Below, one piece after another: positions 18,459-29,425 of a stretch of 54,998 nt of DNA (the first letter of the stretch is position 1; each line of letters begins with the position of its first letter). This DNA comes from Polynucleobacter sp. 78F-HAINBA (lineage in GTDB: Bacteria; Pseudomonadota; Gammaproteobacteria; Burkholderiales; Burkholderiaceae), in assembly GCF_018882325.1 (NCBI RefSeq), contig NZ_JACVOQ010000010.1, forward strand, positions 1-54,998, given 5' to 3'. A program made the translations under genes and the position numbers. Under the pieces are notes generated by a model. It worked only from the letters and a program-made list of their open reading frames with translations, had not been told where the DNA came from and searched no databases.

Positions 18459-19384
18459 TGCAATTCCTCAGAAGTAACGGTGGCTGTACCTAACTTACCT
18501 ACCACTATGCCACCAGCTCGGTTTGCCAAAGCCATCGCTCTTTCAAGTGGCCAGCCGGCTGCTAAGGCCACTGCGAGCGTGCCAATAACCGTATCACCCG
18601 CACCAGAAACATCAAACACTTCACGTGCCTGCGCCTTAACGTGACTCACTCCAGCATCGGTAAATAAACTCATACCCTCTTCAGAGCGCGTTAGGAGTAG
18701 TGCCTCAAGGTCTAAAGATTTTCTGAGATCCTGCGCCCTCTTTGTGAGATCTTCTTCGCTAGTCCACTGACCAACTACCTGACGCAACTCACTACGGTTT
18801 GGTGTGAGCACAGTGGCACCACGATATTTAGCGTAATCATCACCCTTAGGGTCAACCAGGATCATTTTCTTTTGAGTGCGTGCTTGCTCAATCATCAAAG
18901 CTACTTGGCCTAAGGCGCCTTTGCCGTAATCAGACAAAATCACCACATCAGCGTCGCCTACCAACTTCTCATAGCGCTCTAGCTTATGCGCCAAAGCAGC
19001 CTCACTAGGGGCCTCTTCAAAATCCAAACGAATTAATTGCTGCTGTCTTGCAATCACACGCAACTTCACAGTAGTCGGAACTTTTCTATCGATTTCAAGC
19101 TGGCTATCGACCCCACTTGACTTCAACAATTCGTTAACGCGATTACCCGGCTCATCATCACCAATCACACCCAAGATCGTTGTCTTGGCACCGAGAGCCG
19201 CTACGTTGCGAGCCACGTTGGCAGCGCCACCTAAACGCTCATCAATTTTGCCAACTTGAACAACTGGCACCGGTGCCTCAGGAGAAATCCGATTCGTATC
19301 ACCAAACCAATAGCGATCAAGCATGACATCACCCACCACTAGTAAGCGGGCTTTAGAAAATTGTTCTCGGTTAGCTTTTTCCAC
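18455..19384 (-). CDS. rfaE1: D-glycero-beta-D-manno-heptose-7-phosphate kinase (HldA/RfaE1-type)
   Basis: A 309-residue PfkB-family kinase that phosphorylates heptose-7-phosphate at C1. [14 protein letters not shown] and the C-terminal [14 protein letters not shown] (catalytic Asp) are clear. Unlike E. coli HldE there is no adenylyltransferase domain, so a separate RfaE2 must be encoded elsewhere. It is coupled to hldD and 40 bases downstream of ugd. Confidence 0.93.
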   Translation of the reverse strand: MEKANREQFSKARLLVVGDVMLDRYWFGDTNRISPEAPVPVVQVGKIDERLGGAANVARNVAALGAKTTILGVIGDDEPGNRVNELLKSSGVDSQLEIDRKVPTTVKLRVIARQQQLIRLDFEEAPSEAALAHKLERYEKLVGDADVVILSDYGKGALGQVALMIEQARTQKKMILVDPKGDDYAKYRGATVLTPNRSELRQVVGQWTSEEDLTKRAQDLRKSLDLEALLLTRSEEGMSLFTDAGVSHVKAQAREVFDVSGAGDTVIGTLAVALAAGWPLERAMALANRAGGIVVGKLGTATVTSEELQ

Positions 19385-19424
19385 GATGTAACTAATCTCT
19401 CTAATTGATACTTTTTACTTGTAA

Positions 19425-20789
19425 TTAATTATGACGACCAATACCTTGGTACTCAATGCCTAATTCTTGCATAGCTTGTGGCTCATACAGATTACGGCCA
19501 TCAAAGATGATGGGGTTCTTCAGTTTGGCTTTCAGAAGGTCAAAATCCGGACTGCGGAAAGCCTTCCACTCAGTGACGATCACTAAGGCATCGGCATCTT
19601 GAGTTGCTGCCATTGGGTCATCTACCAAAGTCACTTGTTTAAGGCCTTCTGGGTTACCTTTGAAGTCCGCCTCAAGGCAGTGTTTGGTTTCTGGCATCGC
19701 TACTGGGTCGTGAGCCACGATCTGAGCTCCACGCTTAACCAGCTCTTGAATAATCACACGACTTGGGGCTTCGCGCATATCGTCTGTGTTCGGCTTGAAG
19801 GCTAAACCCCAAAGGGCGAACTTCCTGCCCTTAAGGTCAGCACCAAAGCGTTTTTCAATCTTTTCTACCAAGATGTATTTTTGGGCTTCGTTCACCGCTT
19901 CAACGGCATCAAGGATCTTTAGATCTCTGCCATGTTCAATAGCTGTTTTGGATAAAGCGGAAACATCCTTCGGAAAGCAAGAACCACCATAACCAGTACC
20001 GGAGTACAAAAATCCATAACCAATACGAGAGTCCGAACCAATACCCTGGCGTACCGCTTCAATATCAGCCCCAACCAAGTCAGCCAGATTGGCTAGCTCG
20101 TTCATAAAGGAGATGCGGGTGGCCAACATGGCATTTGCGGCGTATTTAGTTAACTCAGCGCTTTTCACATCCATGTAATAGGTGCGCTCATGGTGCCGAT
20201 TAAATGGCGCGTAGAGTTTGCGCATTTGCTCTTTAGCACGCAAGCCAGCTGGTGAGTTTTGCGTACCGATCACAATGCGATCTGGGCGCATAAAGTCTTC
20301 TACCGCCGCGCCCTCTTTAAGGAACTCAGGATTAGAAACTACTGAGCACAGCTCTGGCGAGAGACCTCTCTTTTGAAGTTCTTCAGCAATAGCAGCGCCA
20401 ACCTTATCAGCGGTGCCCACTGGCACAGTCGACTTATCGACAATGACTTTAGGGGTGGTCATATGACGACCAATATTACGAGCAGCCGCTACAACGTACT
20501 GAAGATCAGCCGAGCCATCTTCATCGGGAGGAGTGCCAACAGCGATAAATTGAATGTCGCCATGCGCAACAGAAGCGGCAATATCGGTAGAGAACTGCAA
20601 ACGGCCAGCGGCGTGATTGCGCTCAATCATCTCTTTGAGGCCTGGCTCATAAATGGGTACGCCACCAGAATTGAGAATCTCAATCTTTTTGGGATCTACG
20701 TCAACGCAAAAGACGTTATTACCCTGCTCCGCTAAACAGGCGCCGGTAACAAGACCAACGTAACCGCTGCCGATGATGGTGACTTTCAT
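19425..20789 (-). CDS. ugd: UDP-glucose 6-dehydrogenase
   Basis: Oxidises UDP-glucose to UDP-glucuronate with NAD. The 454-residue protein has GSGYVG at 7-12, the VGTPPDEDG motif, and catalytic C271 in [10 protein letters not shown], with the C-terminal UDP-binding domain to the end. It lies between lapB and the heptose genes, so the product probably feeds LPS or capsule sugars. The spacing to lapB is about 20 bases. Confidence 0.95.
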   Translation of the reverse strand: MKVTIIGSGYVGLVTGACLAEQGNNVFCVDVDPKKIEILNSGGVPIYEPGLKEMIERNHAAGRLQFSTDIAASVAHGDIQFIAVGTPPDEDGSADLQYVVAAARNIGRHMTTPKVIVDKSTVPVGTADKVGAAIAEELQKRGLSPELCSVVSNPEFLKEGAAVEDFMRPDRIVIGTQNSPAGLRAKEQMRKLYAPFNRHHERTYYMDVKSAELTKYAANAMLATRISFMNELANLADLVGADIEAVRQGIGSDSRIGYGFLYSGTGYGGSCFPKDVSALSKTAIEHGRDLKILDAVEAVNEAQKYILVEKIEKRFGADLKGRKFALWGLAFKPNTDDMREAPSRVIIQELVKRGAQIVAHDPVAMPETKHCLEADFKGNPEGLKQVTLVDDPMAATQDADALVIVTEWKAFRSPDFDLLKAKLKNPIIFDGRNLYEPQAMQELGIEYQGIGRHN

Positions 20790-20810
20790 AATATCTCCAA
20801 GTAATTCAGA

Positions 20811-22022
20811 TTACATTGAAGGGCCGCTAGGAACGGCTCCCTCACTGCGTCTTGGGGAGTATGCCTCCCAATGATTGCAGCCTGGGCACTGCCAGTAAAA
20901 ACGTCTCGCACGGAAACCACAATTGCCACAGGTATAGCGGGCCAAGCTGGTTGTGCGCTGCTTCAATAAACTGAGTGTTGCCTGTAAATCCGATACTCGC
21001 TCAGGCGTGCCATTGCTTTCCGCTAAAGCCAAACGGGTCTCAGCCAACTTAGAAAGCGCGCTCAAGCTTGGTGAATGCTGCATCACTTCAACTAACATCA
21101 CTTCAGCAGCTTGAGCTCCACGAATTTGAGTCATGTGCTTTTGAACAATATCGAGCAACTCACCAGAAGCTTGTGTTTTTAATAATTCGCAGAGCGCGCT
21201 TAAGCCTTCATCCGCTTTATTCAGCGTAGCATGCGCCGCCATCCAACGATCTGCGAGTAAATGCATATAAGCAGGATGTGTTTTAGTAATCACAGCCCAT
21301 ACCTCAATGGCTTGCGCTGGACGATCCATTGCAATCAGATAATCCCCTTGCAAAATCAGCGCACGCGCATGATGCGGAACTGCTTGCAATGCCAATTGAA
21401 CGGATTGCTCTACCTCTGGCAAATCCTTGCGACGCAATGCTTCTTGACCTAACTCACAATGAAATTGGGCAATTTCAGTATGGTGGGATTTTCCTTGCAA
21501 GCCCTCAAGCTCGCTTGCGGCAACGATGGCTTTCTTCCAGTCTCGCTCGATCTGATACATCTCGAGCAAACTCTCTTTTGCAGGAGCAGCGAACTTACCT
21601 TCACCAACACGATTTAATGATGCTTCGGCGCGGTCCAATAATCCGGCACGCAGAAAATCACGGCCCAACTCATAAGCAGCATGATCTCGATCGCGTGGCT
21701 TTAAGTCATCACGATTAGCCAGGTGCTGGTGAACTCGAATTGCACGCTCAGTCTCACCACGGCGACGGAATAAATTACCTAAAGCAAAATGAAGTTCAAT
21801 TGTTTCGGGATCGAGCTGAGCAATCTTGACCAAGGTTTCAATCGCCTGATCCGGCTGTTCATTTAATAAAAGGCTTAAGCCTTTAAATGTCGAGCGTTGC
21901 TGACGCATACGCTCGCGCTCATCCATGCGATTCTCAAGACGCAAATCCCAGCGCGAAGCCAACCAGCCAATGCCAAACATGACTGGTAATAACAGTAGCC
22001 AGGAGGTTGCGATCTGAATCAT
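20811..22022 (-). CDS. lapB: Lipopolysaccharide assembly protein B (TPR, zinc ribbon)
   Basis: LapB (YciM) is an inner-membrane TPR protein that controls LPS synthesis by delivering LpxC to FtsH. From the ATG at 22022 it has 403 residues: an N-terminal membrane helix (about 3-22), TPR repeats through most of the length, and a C-terminal rubredoxin-like zinc ribbon (CGNCGF...CPGC). The frame also extends to a GTG at 22064, but those 14 codons cover a terminator hairpin, so I prefer 22022. In most relatives lapA lies between ihfB and lapB; here only about 60 bases separate them. Confidence 0.88.
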   Translation of the reverse strand: MIQIATSWLLLLPVMFGIGWLASRWDLRLENRMDERERMRQQRSTFKGLSLLLNEQPDQAIETLVKIAQLDPETIELHFALGNLFRRRGETERAIRVHQHLANRDDLKPRDRDHAAYELGRDFLRAGLLDRAEASLNRVGEGKFAAPAKESLLEMYQIERDWKKAIVAASELEGLQGKSHHTEIAQFHCELGQEALRRKDLPEVEQSVQLALQAVPHHARALILQGDYLIAMDRPAQAIEVWAVITKTHPAYMHLLADRWMAAHATLNKADEGLSALCELLKTQASGELLDIVQKHMTQIRGAQAAEVMLVEVMQHSPSLSALSKLAETRLALAESNGTPERVSDLQATLSLLKQRTTSLARYTCGNCGFRARRFYWQCPGCNHWEAYSPRRSEGAVPSGPSM

Positions 22023-22040
22023 GCTGAGCAGAACATCAAT

Positions 22041-22063
22041 AAAAAAATGGTCCGAATGGACCA
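22041..22063 (-). terminator. Rho-independent terminator between ihfB and lapB
   Basis: On the minus strand TGGTCC-attc-GGACCA is followed by seven T. It ends only about 19 bases before the lapB ATG at 22022. It separates ihfB from lapB transcription or acts as an attenuator for lapB. Confidence 0.72.
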
Positions 22064-22082
22064 CTGGATATGCGCTATGTGA

Positions 22083-22427
22083 CTAGGCACCAGAACCCTC
22101 TTTAGGGCTCACCTGCTTCAGAGGCTTGTAATCCACGCGCTCACGTAATTCTTTACCAGGCTTGAAATGGGGCACCCGTTTTTCCGGGATCAATACTTTC
22201 TCACCAGATTTTGGGTTACGACCAGTACGCGCAGGACGGTGATGCAAAACAAAGCTGCCAACACCGCGTAACTCAATCCGCTTGCCTTCGGCTAAAGCGT
22301 GAGTCATGGTGTCTAGCAATGTTTTTACTGCCAACTCCACATCTCTAGGTAGTAGCTGGGGAAACTGTTCCGCCAAGCTCTCCACGAGTTCGGAGCGAGT
22401 AATTGCTTGTTGCTCTTGATCTGACAT
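22083..22427 (-). CDS. ihfB: Integration host factor beta subunit
   Basis: IhfB is one half of the DNA-bending IHF heterodimer. The 114-residue product has the HU/IHF core with [20 protein letters not shown] (the beta-arm with the conserved Pro) and [16 protein letters not shown]. The C-terminal 15 residues extend beyond E. coli IhfB. It lies between two terminators, one after rpsA and one before lapB, so it can be expressed as its own unit, although read-through from rpsA is likely. Confidence 0.94.
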   Translation of the reverse strand: MSDQEQQAITRSELVESLAEQFPQLLPRDVELAVKTLLDTMTHALAEGKRIELRGVGSFVLHHRPARTGRNPKSGEKVLIPEKRVPHFKPGKELRERVDYKPLKQVSPKEGSGA

Positions 22428-22438
22428 GATCTATCAAT

Positions 22439-22471
22439 AAAAAACCGCCGCTCTCCTAGTGGAAAGCGGCG
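22439..22471 (-). terminator. Rho-independent terminator after rpsA
   Basis: On the minus strand CGCCGCT / AGCGGCG (22465-22471 and 22446-22452) with a 12-nt loop is followed by a G and six T. It lies between the rpsA stop (22480) and the ihfB start (22427). Confidence 0.8.
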
Positions 22472-22479
22472 ATATTGAT

Positions 22480-24153
22480 TTAGCCTTGATTGTCCAACTT
22501 CGCTTTTAACAAAGCACCCAAGTTGGTTGTGCCGGACTGCGCATCACCCTGGAGTTTGCTCATAGCGTCTTGTTGGTCAGAGCTGTCTTTAGCTTTGATT
22601 GAAAGATTGATTGCACGGGACTTGCGATCAATATTAATGATCATTGCAGTAACAGTGTCACCTTCTTTCAATACATTGCGTGCATCTTCAACGCGATCTG
22701 TTGAGATCTCAGAAGCACGCAAGTAAGCCTCAACTTCATCAGCCAAGTGAATGGTTGCGCCCTTAGCATCAACAGCCTTCACAGTGCCAGTTACAAGGCT
22801 ACCCTTGTCGCTTACGGATGTGTAGTTATTGAATGGGTCACCAGACAATTGCTTGATACCGAGAGAGATACGCTCTTTCTCAACATCAATAGCCAATACA
22901 GTAGCTTCAACTTCGTCGCCTTTTTTGTATTTCTTAACAGCTTCTTCTCCTGGCTCATTCCATGAAAGGTCTGAGAGGTGAACTAAACCGTCGATACCGC
23001 CAGGCAAACCAATGAACACACCAAAGTCAGTAATAGACTTGATTGCGCCAGTCAGCTTGTCGCCTTTTTGTTGGCCACGTGAGAACTCTTCCCATGGATT
23101 GGCTTTGCACTGCTTGATGCCCAAGCTAATACGACGCTTGTCTTCATCAATATCCAGAACCATTACTTCAACTTCGGTTCCTAATGCAGTAGCCTTGCTT
23201 GGAGCAACGTTCTTGTTAGTCCAGTCCATTTCAGAAACGTGTACCAAACCTTCGATACCAGATTCGATTTCAACGAACGCGCCGTAGTCAGTCAGGTTAG
23301 TTACCTTACCGAATAAACGGGTGTTTGGTGGGTAACGACGAGCGATACCAACCCATGGATCATCACCAAGTTGTTTCACGCCAAGTGAAACACGGTTCTT
23401 CTCTTGATCGAACTTCAAAATCTTTGCTGTAACTTCTTGACCAACAGTCAACATCTCGCTTGGGTGACGCACACGACGCCATGCCAAATCGGTAATGTGC
23501 AAGAGGCCATCGATACCACCGAGGTCCACGAATGCGCCGTAGTCAGTGATGTTCTTAACGATACCCTGAACAACGCTACCTTCTTTGAGGTTAGACATCA
23601 ACTTCGCGCGCTCTTCACCTTGGCTAGCTTCAACAACAGCACGACGTGACAACACTACGTTGTTACGCTTACGGTCAAGCTTGATAACCTTGAACTCCAT
23701 CGTCTTACCTTCGTAAGGGCTGGTGTCTTTGATTGGGCGTGTATCAACGAGTGATCCAGGCAAGAATGCGCGGATACCGTTAACCATTACTGTCAAGCCG
23801 CCTTTAACCTTACCAGTAACAGTACCGGTAACGATTTCAGCTTGCTCGAGAGCTTTTTCCAAGTTCATCCATGATGCCAAGCGCTTAGCTTTGTCACGGG
23901 AAAGGATTGTGTCGCCATAGCCGTTCTCAAGAGCGTCAATAGCAACAGAAACGAAATCGCCAGGAGCTACTTCAATCTCGCCAGCGTCGTTATGGAATTC
24001 TTCAACAGGAATAAACGCTTCGGATTTCAATCCAGCGTTAACAACGACGAAGTTATGGTCGATGCGAAGTACTTCAGCCGAAATAACTTGGCCGGTCTTC
24101 ATATTCGATCGGGTTAATGATTCTTCAAATAGTTCTGCAAATGATTCAGACAT
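22480..24153 (-). CDS. rpsA: 30S ribosomal protein S1
   Basis: S1 unfolds and recruits mRNA to the 30S subunit. The 557-residue protein is full length with six S1/OB repeats, several showing the [20 protein letters not shown] pattern. Two N-terminal repeats bind the ribosome; the rest bind RNA. It lies downstream of cmk, as in most proteobacteria, with a 133-base gap that probably holds its own promoter. Confidence 0.97.
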   Translation of the reverse strand: MSESFAELFEESLTRSNMKTGQVISAEVLRIDHNFVVVNAGLKSEAFIPVEEFHNDAGEIEVAPGDFVSVAIDALENGYGDTILSRDKAKRLASWMNLEKALEQAEIVTGTVTGKVKGGLTVMVNGIRAFLPGSLVDTRPIKDTSPYEGKTMEFKVIKLDRKRNNVVLSRRAVVEASQGEERAKLMSNLKEGSVVQGIVKNITDYGAFVDLGGIDGLLHITDLAWRRVRHPSEMLTVGQEVTAKILKFDQEKNRVSLGVKQLGDDPWVGIARRYPPNTRLFGKVTNLTDYGAFVEIESGIEGLVHVSEMDWTNKNVAPSKATALGTEVEVMVLDIDEDKRRISLGIKQCKANPWEEFSRGQQKGDKLTGAIKSITDFGVFIGLPGGIDGLVHLSDLSWNEPGEEAVKKYKKGDEVEATVLAIDVEKERISLGIKQLSGDPFNNYTSVSDKGSLVTGTVKAVDAKGATIHLADEVEAYLRASEISTDRVEDARNVLKEGDTVTAMIINIDRKSRAINLSIKAKDSSDQQDAMSKLQGDAQSGTTNLGALLKAKLDNQG

Positions 24154-24286
24154 TTATATATTCACTTTGTGCCGCCAGAAGGCCTGACGGGTTAGGTTAA
24201 AAAAGCCCCAAGAAACACGCTAAATTAGAAAATCGCGTTGTAGAGTTTCTTAAGACGCCAAAACAACTTCTACTGCCCACCAAAAA

Positions 24287-24952
24287 TTAAGCTATTTTTG
24301 ATTGATACCAATCCAAAACCGTCTTAACTGCTTGATCTATCGATAATTCTGATGTTTCAAGCACTTTGGCGCCGTCTGCAACCAACAAAGGTGCGGCACC
24401 TCGACTACTGTCTCTGGCATCGCGCTCTTGTAAATCCTGCAGCAAGTCGCCTAGTTTAGCAGAAATTCCCTTAGCTATCAATTGCTTATACCGACGCTCG
24501 GCCCTAGCTTCAGCTGTTGCAGTGAGAAAAACCTTCAGAACTGCATCCGGAAATATGACGCTTGCCATATCGCGCCCATCAGCAACCAAGCCTGGAACAA
24601 CCCTAAAACCATGCTGAACACCCACTAAAGCCTGTCTTACCTCTGGATGCACTGCGATTGCTGAAGCACGCAAACCGATACTTTCAGTGCGAATGGCCTC
24701 AGTCACATCTTCAGAATTGAGCAAAATTTGGCCATTTTTGAAGGAAATCACCAGTTTTTTAGCCAAAATACCCAGTTCTGGGCCATTTTGGGGGTCAATG
24801 GATGCTTTTTGACTACCCAAGGCAACCAGTCGATACAAGGCTCCACTATCCAGGTAATGAAAACCCAGCTTTTCAGCTACCAAGGAGGCAACCGTCCCCT
24901 TGCCCGAGGCGGTAGGTCCATCAATGGCGATGACTGGAGGTAGATTCATCAA
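24287..24952 (-). CDS. cmk: Cytidylate kinase
   Basis: Cmk phosphorylates CMP and dCMP. The 221-residue protein has the P-loop GPTASGKGT at about 10-18, [12 protein letters not shown], and the [13 protein letters not shown] block of long bacterial Cmk. It starts with two Met codons (24952 or 24949). It lies 9 bases after aroA and before rpsA, the conserved aroA-cmk-rpsA order. Confidence 0.95.
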   Translation of the reverse strand: MMNLPPVIAIDGPTASGKGTVASLVAEKLGFHYLDSGALYRLVALGSQKASIDPQNGPELGILAKKLVISFKNGQILLNSEDVTEAIRTESIGLRASAIAVHPEVRQALVGVQHGFRVVPGLVADGRDMASVIFPDAVLKVFLTATAEARAERRYKQLIAKGISAKLGDLLQDLQERDARDSSRGAAPLLVADGAKVLETSELSIDQAVKTVLDWYQSKIA

Positions 24953-24961
24953 AAAAGACTT

Positions 24962-26293
24962 TTAGGAAACGATCTTTGCAAATTCAGCAAAGTAAGTTGG
25001 GAAGGTTTTAGCAACGCAATTGGGATCATTGATCTGAAGCGCATTAGGACCAAAAGCTGCCAAGGAAAAACACATCGCCATGCGATGGTCATCGTATGTA
25101 TCAATACCTTCAGCAGGAGACTTCCAATCAGCAAGTGATTGAGGGGCTTGCACCACGATGTAATCCGCACCCTCTTCAACAATAGCGCCAACTTTCTTCA
25201 ATTCTTTTGCCATCGCTGCAATACGATCGGTTTCTTTCACGCGCCAACTGGCAATATTGTTTAAGCGGGTCGGGCCCTCAGAAAACAATGCAGCAACAGC
25301 GAGCGTCATCGCTGCATCCGGAATTTCTGTGCAATCAATTGTGATGCCCTTGAGCTTGCCATTCGCATGCTTCACGCCGGCAACTTCAATCCAATCTTCA
25401 CCAGAAGAAATCTTTGCGCCCATTAATGCGAGTGCATCGGCAAAAGCAACGTCACCCTGAATACTCTCACTACCCACACCTAAGACGCGCACCGGTCCAC
25501 CACCAATCGCACCAAGCGCTAAGAAGTAAGAAGCGGAGGATGCATCACCCTCAACCGATAAGGCACCAGGACTTTGATATACCGCATCAGAAGTCTTGGC
25601 AGGAATGACAAACGACTGCGCATCAGGGCAAGCAACTTTGACACCGAAGCGAGCCATTAATTTGAGCGTGATATCGATGTAAGGGCGAGAAATTAATTCA
25701 CCAATCACTTCGATCCTGACAGGCTCTTTTGCCACTAAAGGCAAAGCCATCAATAAGGCAGTTAAGAACTGACTAGAAACATCGCCGCGCACCTTTACAA
25801 CATCGTTGATTTCAATATCAGCAGCAAGAATCTTGATGGGTGGATAACCTTCTTGCAATTCGTAATCGATCTTTGCGCCAACTTGTCGCAAGCCATCCAC
25901 TAGATCTCTAATAGGACGCTCATGCATGCGGGGCACACCAGACAAGCGGTAGTTACCGCCCTGCATTGCTAAAGCCGCCGTTAAGGGACGAATCGCTGTA
26001 CCTGCATTACCCATGAAGAGGTCTGCATTCTGAATTGGGAACTTACCACCACAACCCTCAACTACACAAACTTTGTCAGCTTGATCAGTTACCGATAAGC
26101 CCAATTGACGAAGCGCATTACGCATCACCTGGGTATCGTCAGCATCCAGTAGATTTTTAAGAGTTGTCGTGCCTGAAGACAAGGCCGCCAATAACAAAGC
26201 GCGATTGGAAATGCTTTTTGATCCAGGCAAAACAATCGAGCCTTGCGCTCGCTTGAATGGTCCAATGTTGATATTAGGCAAACCACTCATCAA
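24962..26293 (-). CDS. aroA: 3-phosphoshikimate 1-carboxyvinyltransferase (EPSP synthase)
   Basis: AroA joins phosphoenolpyruvate to shikimate-3-phosphate. The 443-residue protein has [17 protein letters not shown] near 23-39 (substrate-binding Lys/Ser), the [15 protein letters not shown] loop and [13 protein letters not shown]. The Gly-Thr-Ala loop has the glyphosate-sensitive class I form, GNAGTAIRP. It overlaps tyrA by 4 bases (ATGA), so the two are coupled. Confidence 0.96.
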   Translation of the reverse strand: MMSGLPNINIGPFKRAQGSIVLPGSKSISNRALLLAALSSGTTTLKNLLDADDTQVMRNALRQLGLSVTDQADKVCVVEGCGGKFPIQNADLFMGNAGTAIRPLTAALAMQGGNYRLSGVPRMHERPIRDLVDGLRQVGAKIDYELQEGYPPIKILAADIEINDVVKVRGDVSSQFLTALLMALPLVAKEPVRIEVIGELISRPYIDITLKLMARFGVKVACPDAQSFVIPAKTSDAVYQSPGALSVEGDASSASYFLALGAIGGGPVRVLGVGSESIQGDVAFADALALMGAKISSGEDWIEVAGVKHANGKLKGITIDCTEIPDAAMTLAVAALFSEGPTRLNNIASWRVKETDRIAAMAKELKKVGAIVEEGADYIVVQAPQSLADWKSPAEGIDTYDDHRMAMCFSLAAFGPNALQINDPNCVAKTFPTYFAEFAKIVS

Positions 26294-27171
26294 AGCACAT
26301 CCAAATCTTGACGTGCTTTACTGGCCTTGTTAAATAATTTCTCTAAACCCGCACCATCATTATCAGCAATCAATTTACGCATGTGATTGACGATCAATAA
26401 ATATTGATCAAGTTCTTTGAGAACTGCGGTGCGATTACCCAAGCAAATATCACGCCACATCTCTGGACTCGAGGCAGCGATGCGCGTGAAATCCTTAAAG
26501 CCAGCACCAACATGACTTAGTTTTTGATCAGCATCTTCGGAATTCACTACGCTTGCCATCAAAGCGTAAGACAGAATATGCGGCAAATGAGAAACGGCTG
26601 CGTAGATCGCATCATGTTGCACACAAGAAATCTTTTTCACAATAGAACCAACGGACTGCCAAAAGCCTTCAATTAAATCGGTGTCTTGCGGAGAGTTTTC
26701 TTGTAGCGGACAAAGAATGGTTTGCTTGCCCTCAAAGAGATCAGCTTTCGCTGCACTTGCCCCATGTTGTGCGCCACCTGCAATCGGATGGGCTGGCACA
26801 AACTGGCAGGCTTTTTTACCCAGGACTTCCTTGGCAGCCAAAATCACATCACCTTTAGTGCTGCCAGCATCCGTCAGCATGGTCCGAGGCTCTAAATGCG
26901 GCTCAATCACTTCAAAAGCAGCGCGCATCTGCGCCACCGGCACACACAACACAATCACATCGGATTGTTTTGCTGCTTCGACTAAATCCACCACAGCATC
27001 AATTGCGCCCATCTTGAGCGCTTGATCTAAATTTGCAGCACTACGACCAACGCCCAAGACCTTATTGACCACGCCTGCTTTTTTAAGGGCCAAGCCTAAA
27101 GAAGCGCCGATCAAGCCAACGCCCACAATGGTAACGGTACCGTAATTACTGGAGGGATTGATGATTGCCAT
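26290..27171 (-). CDS. tyrA: Prephenate dehydrogenase
   Basis: TyrA oxidatively decarboxylates prephenate (or arogenate) in tyrosine synthesis. The 293-residue monofunctional enzyme has [10 protein letters not shown] for NAD at about 17-26, a Rossmann domain, and the [19 protein letters not shown] substrate region. No chorismate mutase or ACT domain is fused. It lies between hisC and aroA in the aromatic supra-operon. Confidence 0.94.
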   Translation of the reverse strand: MAIINPSSNYGTVTIVGVGLIGASLGLALKKAGVVNKVLGVGRSAANLDQALKMGAIDAVVDLVEAAKQSDVIVLCVPVAQMRAAFEVIEPHLEPRTMLTDAGSTKGDVILAAKEVLGKKACQFVPAHPIAGGAQHGASAAKADLFEGKQTILCPLQENSPQDTDLIEGFWQSVGSIVKKISCVQHDAIYAAVSHLPHILSYALMASVVNSEDADQKLSHVGAGFKDFTRIAASSPEMWRDICLGNRTAVLKELDQYLLIVNHMRKLIADNDGAGLEKLFNKASKARQDLDVL

Positions 27172-27203
27172 TACCTGATGAAATTTGTCTGTTTACGGTT
27201 GAA

Positions 27204-28334
27204 TTACTGCTTTGCCAAAATATCTTTAAGTGCAGCAATAAAGGCTGCATTTTCTTCAGGCAAGCCAATTGAAATACGCAACCATTGTGGCAGGCCATAA
27301 TTTCCAACTGGGCGAACAATAATGCCGCGCTTGAGGAGCTCCAAATTAATGCGAGCGCCAGCGCCATCATCTTCACCCACCTTCACCAGCACAAAGTTTC
27401 CGGCCGATGGGAGATAAGTCAGGCCCAGTGCATCAAAGGCTTGAGTTAATTGAGCAAAACCAGCACGATTGAGTTCAAAGCCTTGTTGCAAGAATGCAGA
27501 ATCCTGAAACGCTGCGATCGCTGCAGCTTGCGCAAGGCTATTCACATTAAATGGCTGGCGGATGCGATTCAGTAAATCGGTCAAAGCGGGTTGAGCTACC
27601 CCGTAGCCAATACGTAAACCTGCTAAACCGTATGCTTTAGAAAAGCTGCGTGACAAAATCATATTAGGGAAACGTTTCACCCAAGCAATCGCATCATAGC
27701 GTTGATCGGCAGCTAGGTATTCGTTATAGGCCTCATCCAATACCACCACCACATGAGCAGGCACAGCATTTAAGAAATCTTCAATTTCTTTTGCGGTCAG
27801 GTAACTACCAGTAGGATTATTTGGGTTCGCCACAAATACCAACTTGGCTTTATCACCTGCAGCTTTTACCGCTTGCAGCATCGCAGGCAAATCATGGCCA
27901 TACATTTCAGTTGCAGCTACTTCAACCGCTTTAGCACCGACAGCCTGAGTGGCCAATGGATAAACAGCAAAGGCATGTTTAGAAAAAATTACTTCGTCAC
28001 CAGCTTGAGCCACTGCGCGGGCAGCTAACTCCAAAATATCGTTACTGCCATTACCCAAGGTAATCCAATCCGTTGGCACACCCAGGCGTGCCGATAGAAC
28101 ATTCTTTAATTCAAAACCATTGGAGTCTGGGTAACGACCCAAGTCTGCCGCCGCCTTAAGCATCGCATCTTGCGCTGACTTTGGCATGCCCAATGGATTC
28201 TCATTGGAGGCCAACTTCACAATCTTGTTTTCATCAAGGCCGTATTCGCGCGCAACCTCACTAATAGGTCGACCACCGACATAGGGCGCTATCGCATGAA
28301 TATGCTTTAAACCAATATTGGACTTAGAACTCAT
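27204..28334 (-). CDS. hisC: Histidinol-phosphate / aromatic aminotransferase
   Basis: A 376-residue class I/II PLP aminotransferase. KLASNENPLG, the FVANPNNPTG motif and the PLP Lys in SRSFSKAYGLAGLRIGYG are all present. The motifs are of the HisC type, but its place between pheA and tyrA suggests it mainly transaminates phenylpyruvate or hydroxyphenylpyruvate, perhaps serving both pathways. The start overlaps the pheA stop by 4 bases. Confidence 0.92.
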   Translation of the reverse strand: MSSKSNIGLKHIHAIAPYVGGRPISEVAREYGLDENKIVKLASNENPLGMPKSAQDAMLKAAADLGRYPDSNGFELKNVLSARLGVPTDWITLGNGSNDILELAARAVAQAGDEVIFSKHAFAVYPLATQAVGAKAVEVAATEMYGHDLPAMLQAVKAAGDKAKLVFVANPNNPTGSYLTAKEIEDFLNAVPAHVVVVLDEAYNEYLAADQRYDAIAWVKRFPNMILSRSFSKAYGLAGLRIGYGVAQPALTDLLNRIRQPFNVNSLAQAAAIAAFQDSAFLQQGFELNRAGFAQLTQAFDALGLTYLPSAGNFVLVKVGEDDGAGARINLELLKRGIIVRPVGNYGLPQWLRISIGLPEENAAFIAALKDILAKQ

Positions 28335-29425
28335 GCTGAGTGGGGATAAGAACCGAGATTTTTATAAAAAGCGGCTGTTGTTTTTAATTCATCTAATGCT
28401 TTGGCTACTTTTGCATCTTCAGCGTGACCAGCAACATCAATATAGAAGTGATACTCCCAAGTGCCTTTACGAGCTGGGCGGGATTCAAAACGATTCATGG
28501 ATACACCATGCTTAGCCAAGGGCTCTAGCAAGCGATGCACTGCACCTGGCTGGTTGTCCACAGATAACACCAATGAGGTTTGATCTTTGCCAGTTGGTTG
28601 GCACTCGTAAGTTCCAACCACGACAAAACGTGTACGGTTATGTGGATCATCCTGAATCTGCGCGGCTACTGCCTGCAATCCGTAAGCCTCTTGAGCAGGA
28701 TCACCAGCAATTGCTGCAAGCGTTGGATCAATCGAGGCCATGCGAGCTGCCTCAGCGTTGCTACTGACTGCCTGACGCTTTAATTGAGGGGCATGCACAC
28801 TCAACCATTGCTGACATTGCGCTAAAGCCTGAGCATGCGCACAAACGGTTGTGACGCCATCCAAATTTCCACTCTTGGTTAAGAGATGGTGACGTATAGG
28901 CAGCACCACTTCACCGCTGATGCGCATTGGAGAATCCAAGAGCAAATCTAAAGTGCGTGAGATAGCACCCTCGCTAGAATTTTCCACTGGAACAACGCCA
29001 AACTGCGCCGCACCCTTCTCTACCGCCTTAAATACTTCATCAAGACTATTGCAAGGCAAACCAGCAATCGAGTGACCAAAATAGGTTTGCGCTGCTTGCT
29101 CTGAAAATGTTCCTACTGGCCCGAGATACGCAATCGTCTGACGAGCCTCCAAGGCACGACAAGCTGACATCACTTCACGCCAAATTGCGGCGATGCCATC
29201 CGCTAATAGCGGGCCCTTGCTGAGTTCCTGGAGACGTGCGACAACTTGACGCTCACGCTCTGGCCTAAATACCGGTGATGAAAAACCACCCTTGATATGA
29301 CCAACTTCTTGAGCTGCTTTTGCACGCTGGGATAACAAATCCAAAATCTGCGCATCGAGTGCATCGATCTTGTCGCGGATTGGCGCAAGGCGCTGTTCTT
29401 CGGTACTCTGATCTTTAGAGCTCAT
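28331..29425 (-). CDS. pheA: Bifunctional chorismate mutase / prephenate dehydratase
   Basis: The 364-residue PheA has three parts: chorismate mutase (about 14-95, RDKIDALDAQILDLL), prephenate dehydratase (about 97-275, GPVGTFSEQAA and NSSEGAISRTLDLL), and an ACT domain (about 283-360). The ACT domain contains ESRPARKGTWEYHFYID, which binds phenylalanine for feedback inhibition. The ATG overlaps the serC stop by one base (TAATG), so translation is coupled. Confidence 0.96.
   Translation of the reverse strand: MSSKDQSTEEQRLAPIRDKIDALDAQILDLLSQRAKAAQEVGHIKGGFSSPVFRPERERQVVARLQELSKGPLLADGIAAIWREVMSACRALEARQTIAYLGPVGTFSEQAAQTYFGHSIAGLPCNSLDEVFKAVEKGAAQFGVVPVENSSEGAISRTLDLLLDSPMRISGEVVLPIRHHLLTKSGNLDGVTTVCAHAQALAQCQQWLSVHAPQLKRQAVSSNAEAARMASIDPTLAAIAGDPAQEAYGLQAVAAQIQDDPHNRTRFVVVGTYECQPTGKDQTSLVLSVDNQPGAVHRLLEPLAKHGVSMNRFESRPARKGTWEYHFYIDVAGHAEDAKVAKALDELKTTAAFYKNLGSYPHSA

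Noticed and set aside
22023..22064. GTG start for lapB at 22064
   Set aside because: Those codons encode the terminator hairpin and its T-run; the ATG at 22022 gives the usual N-terminal helix.
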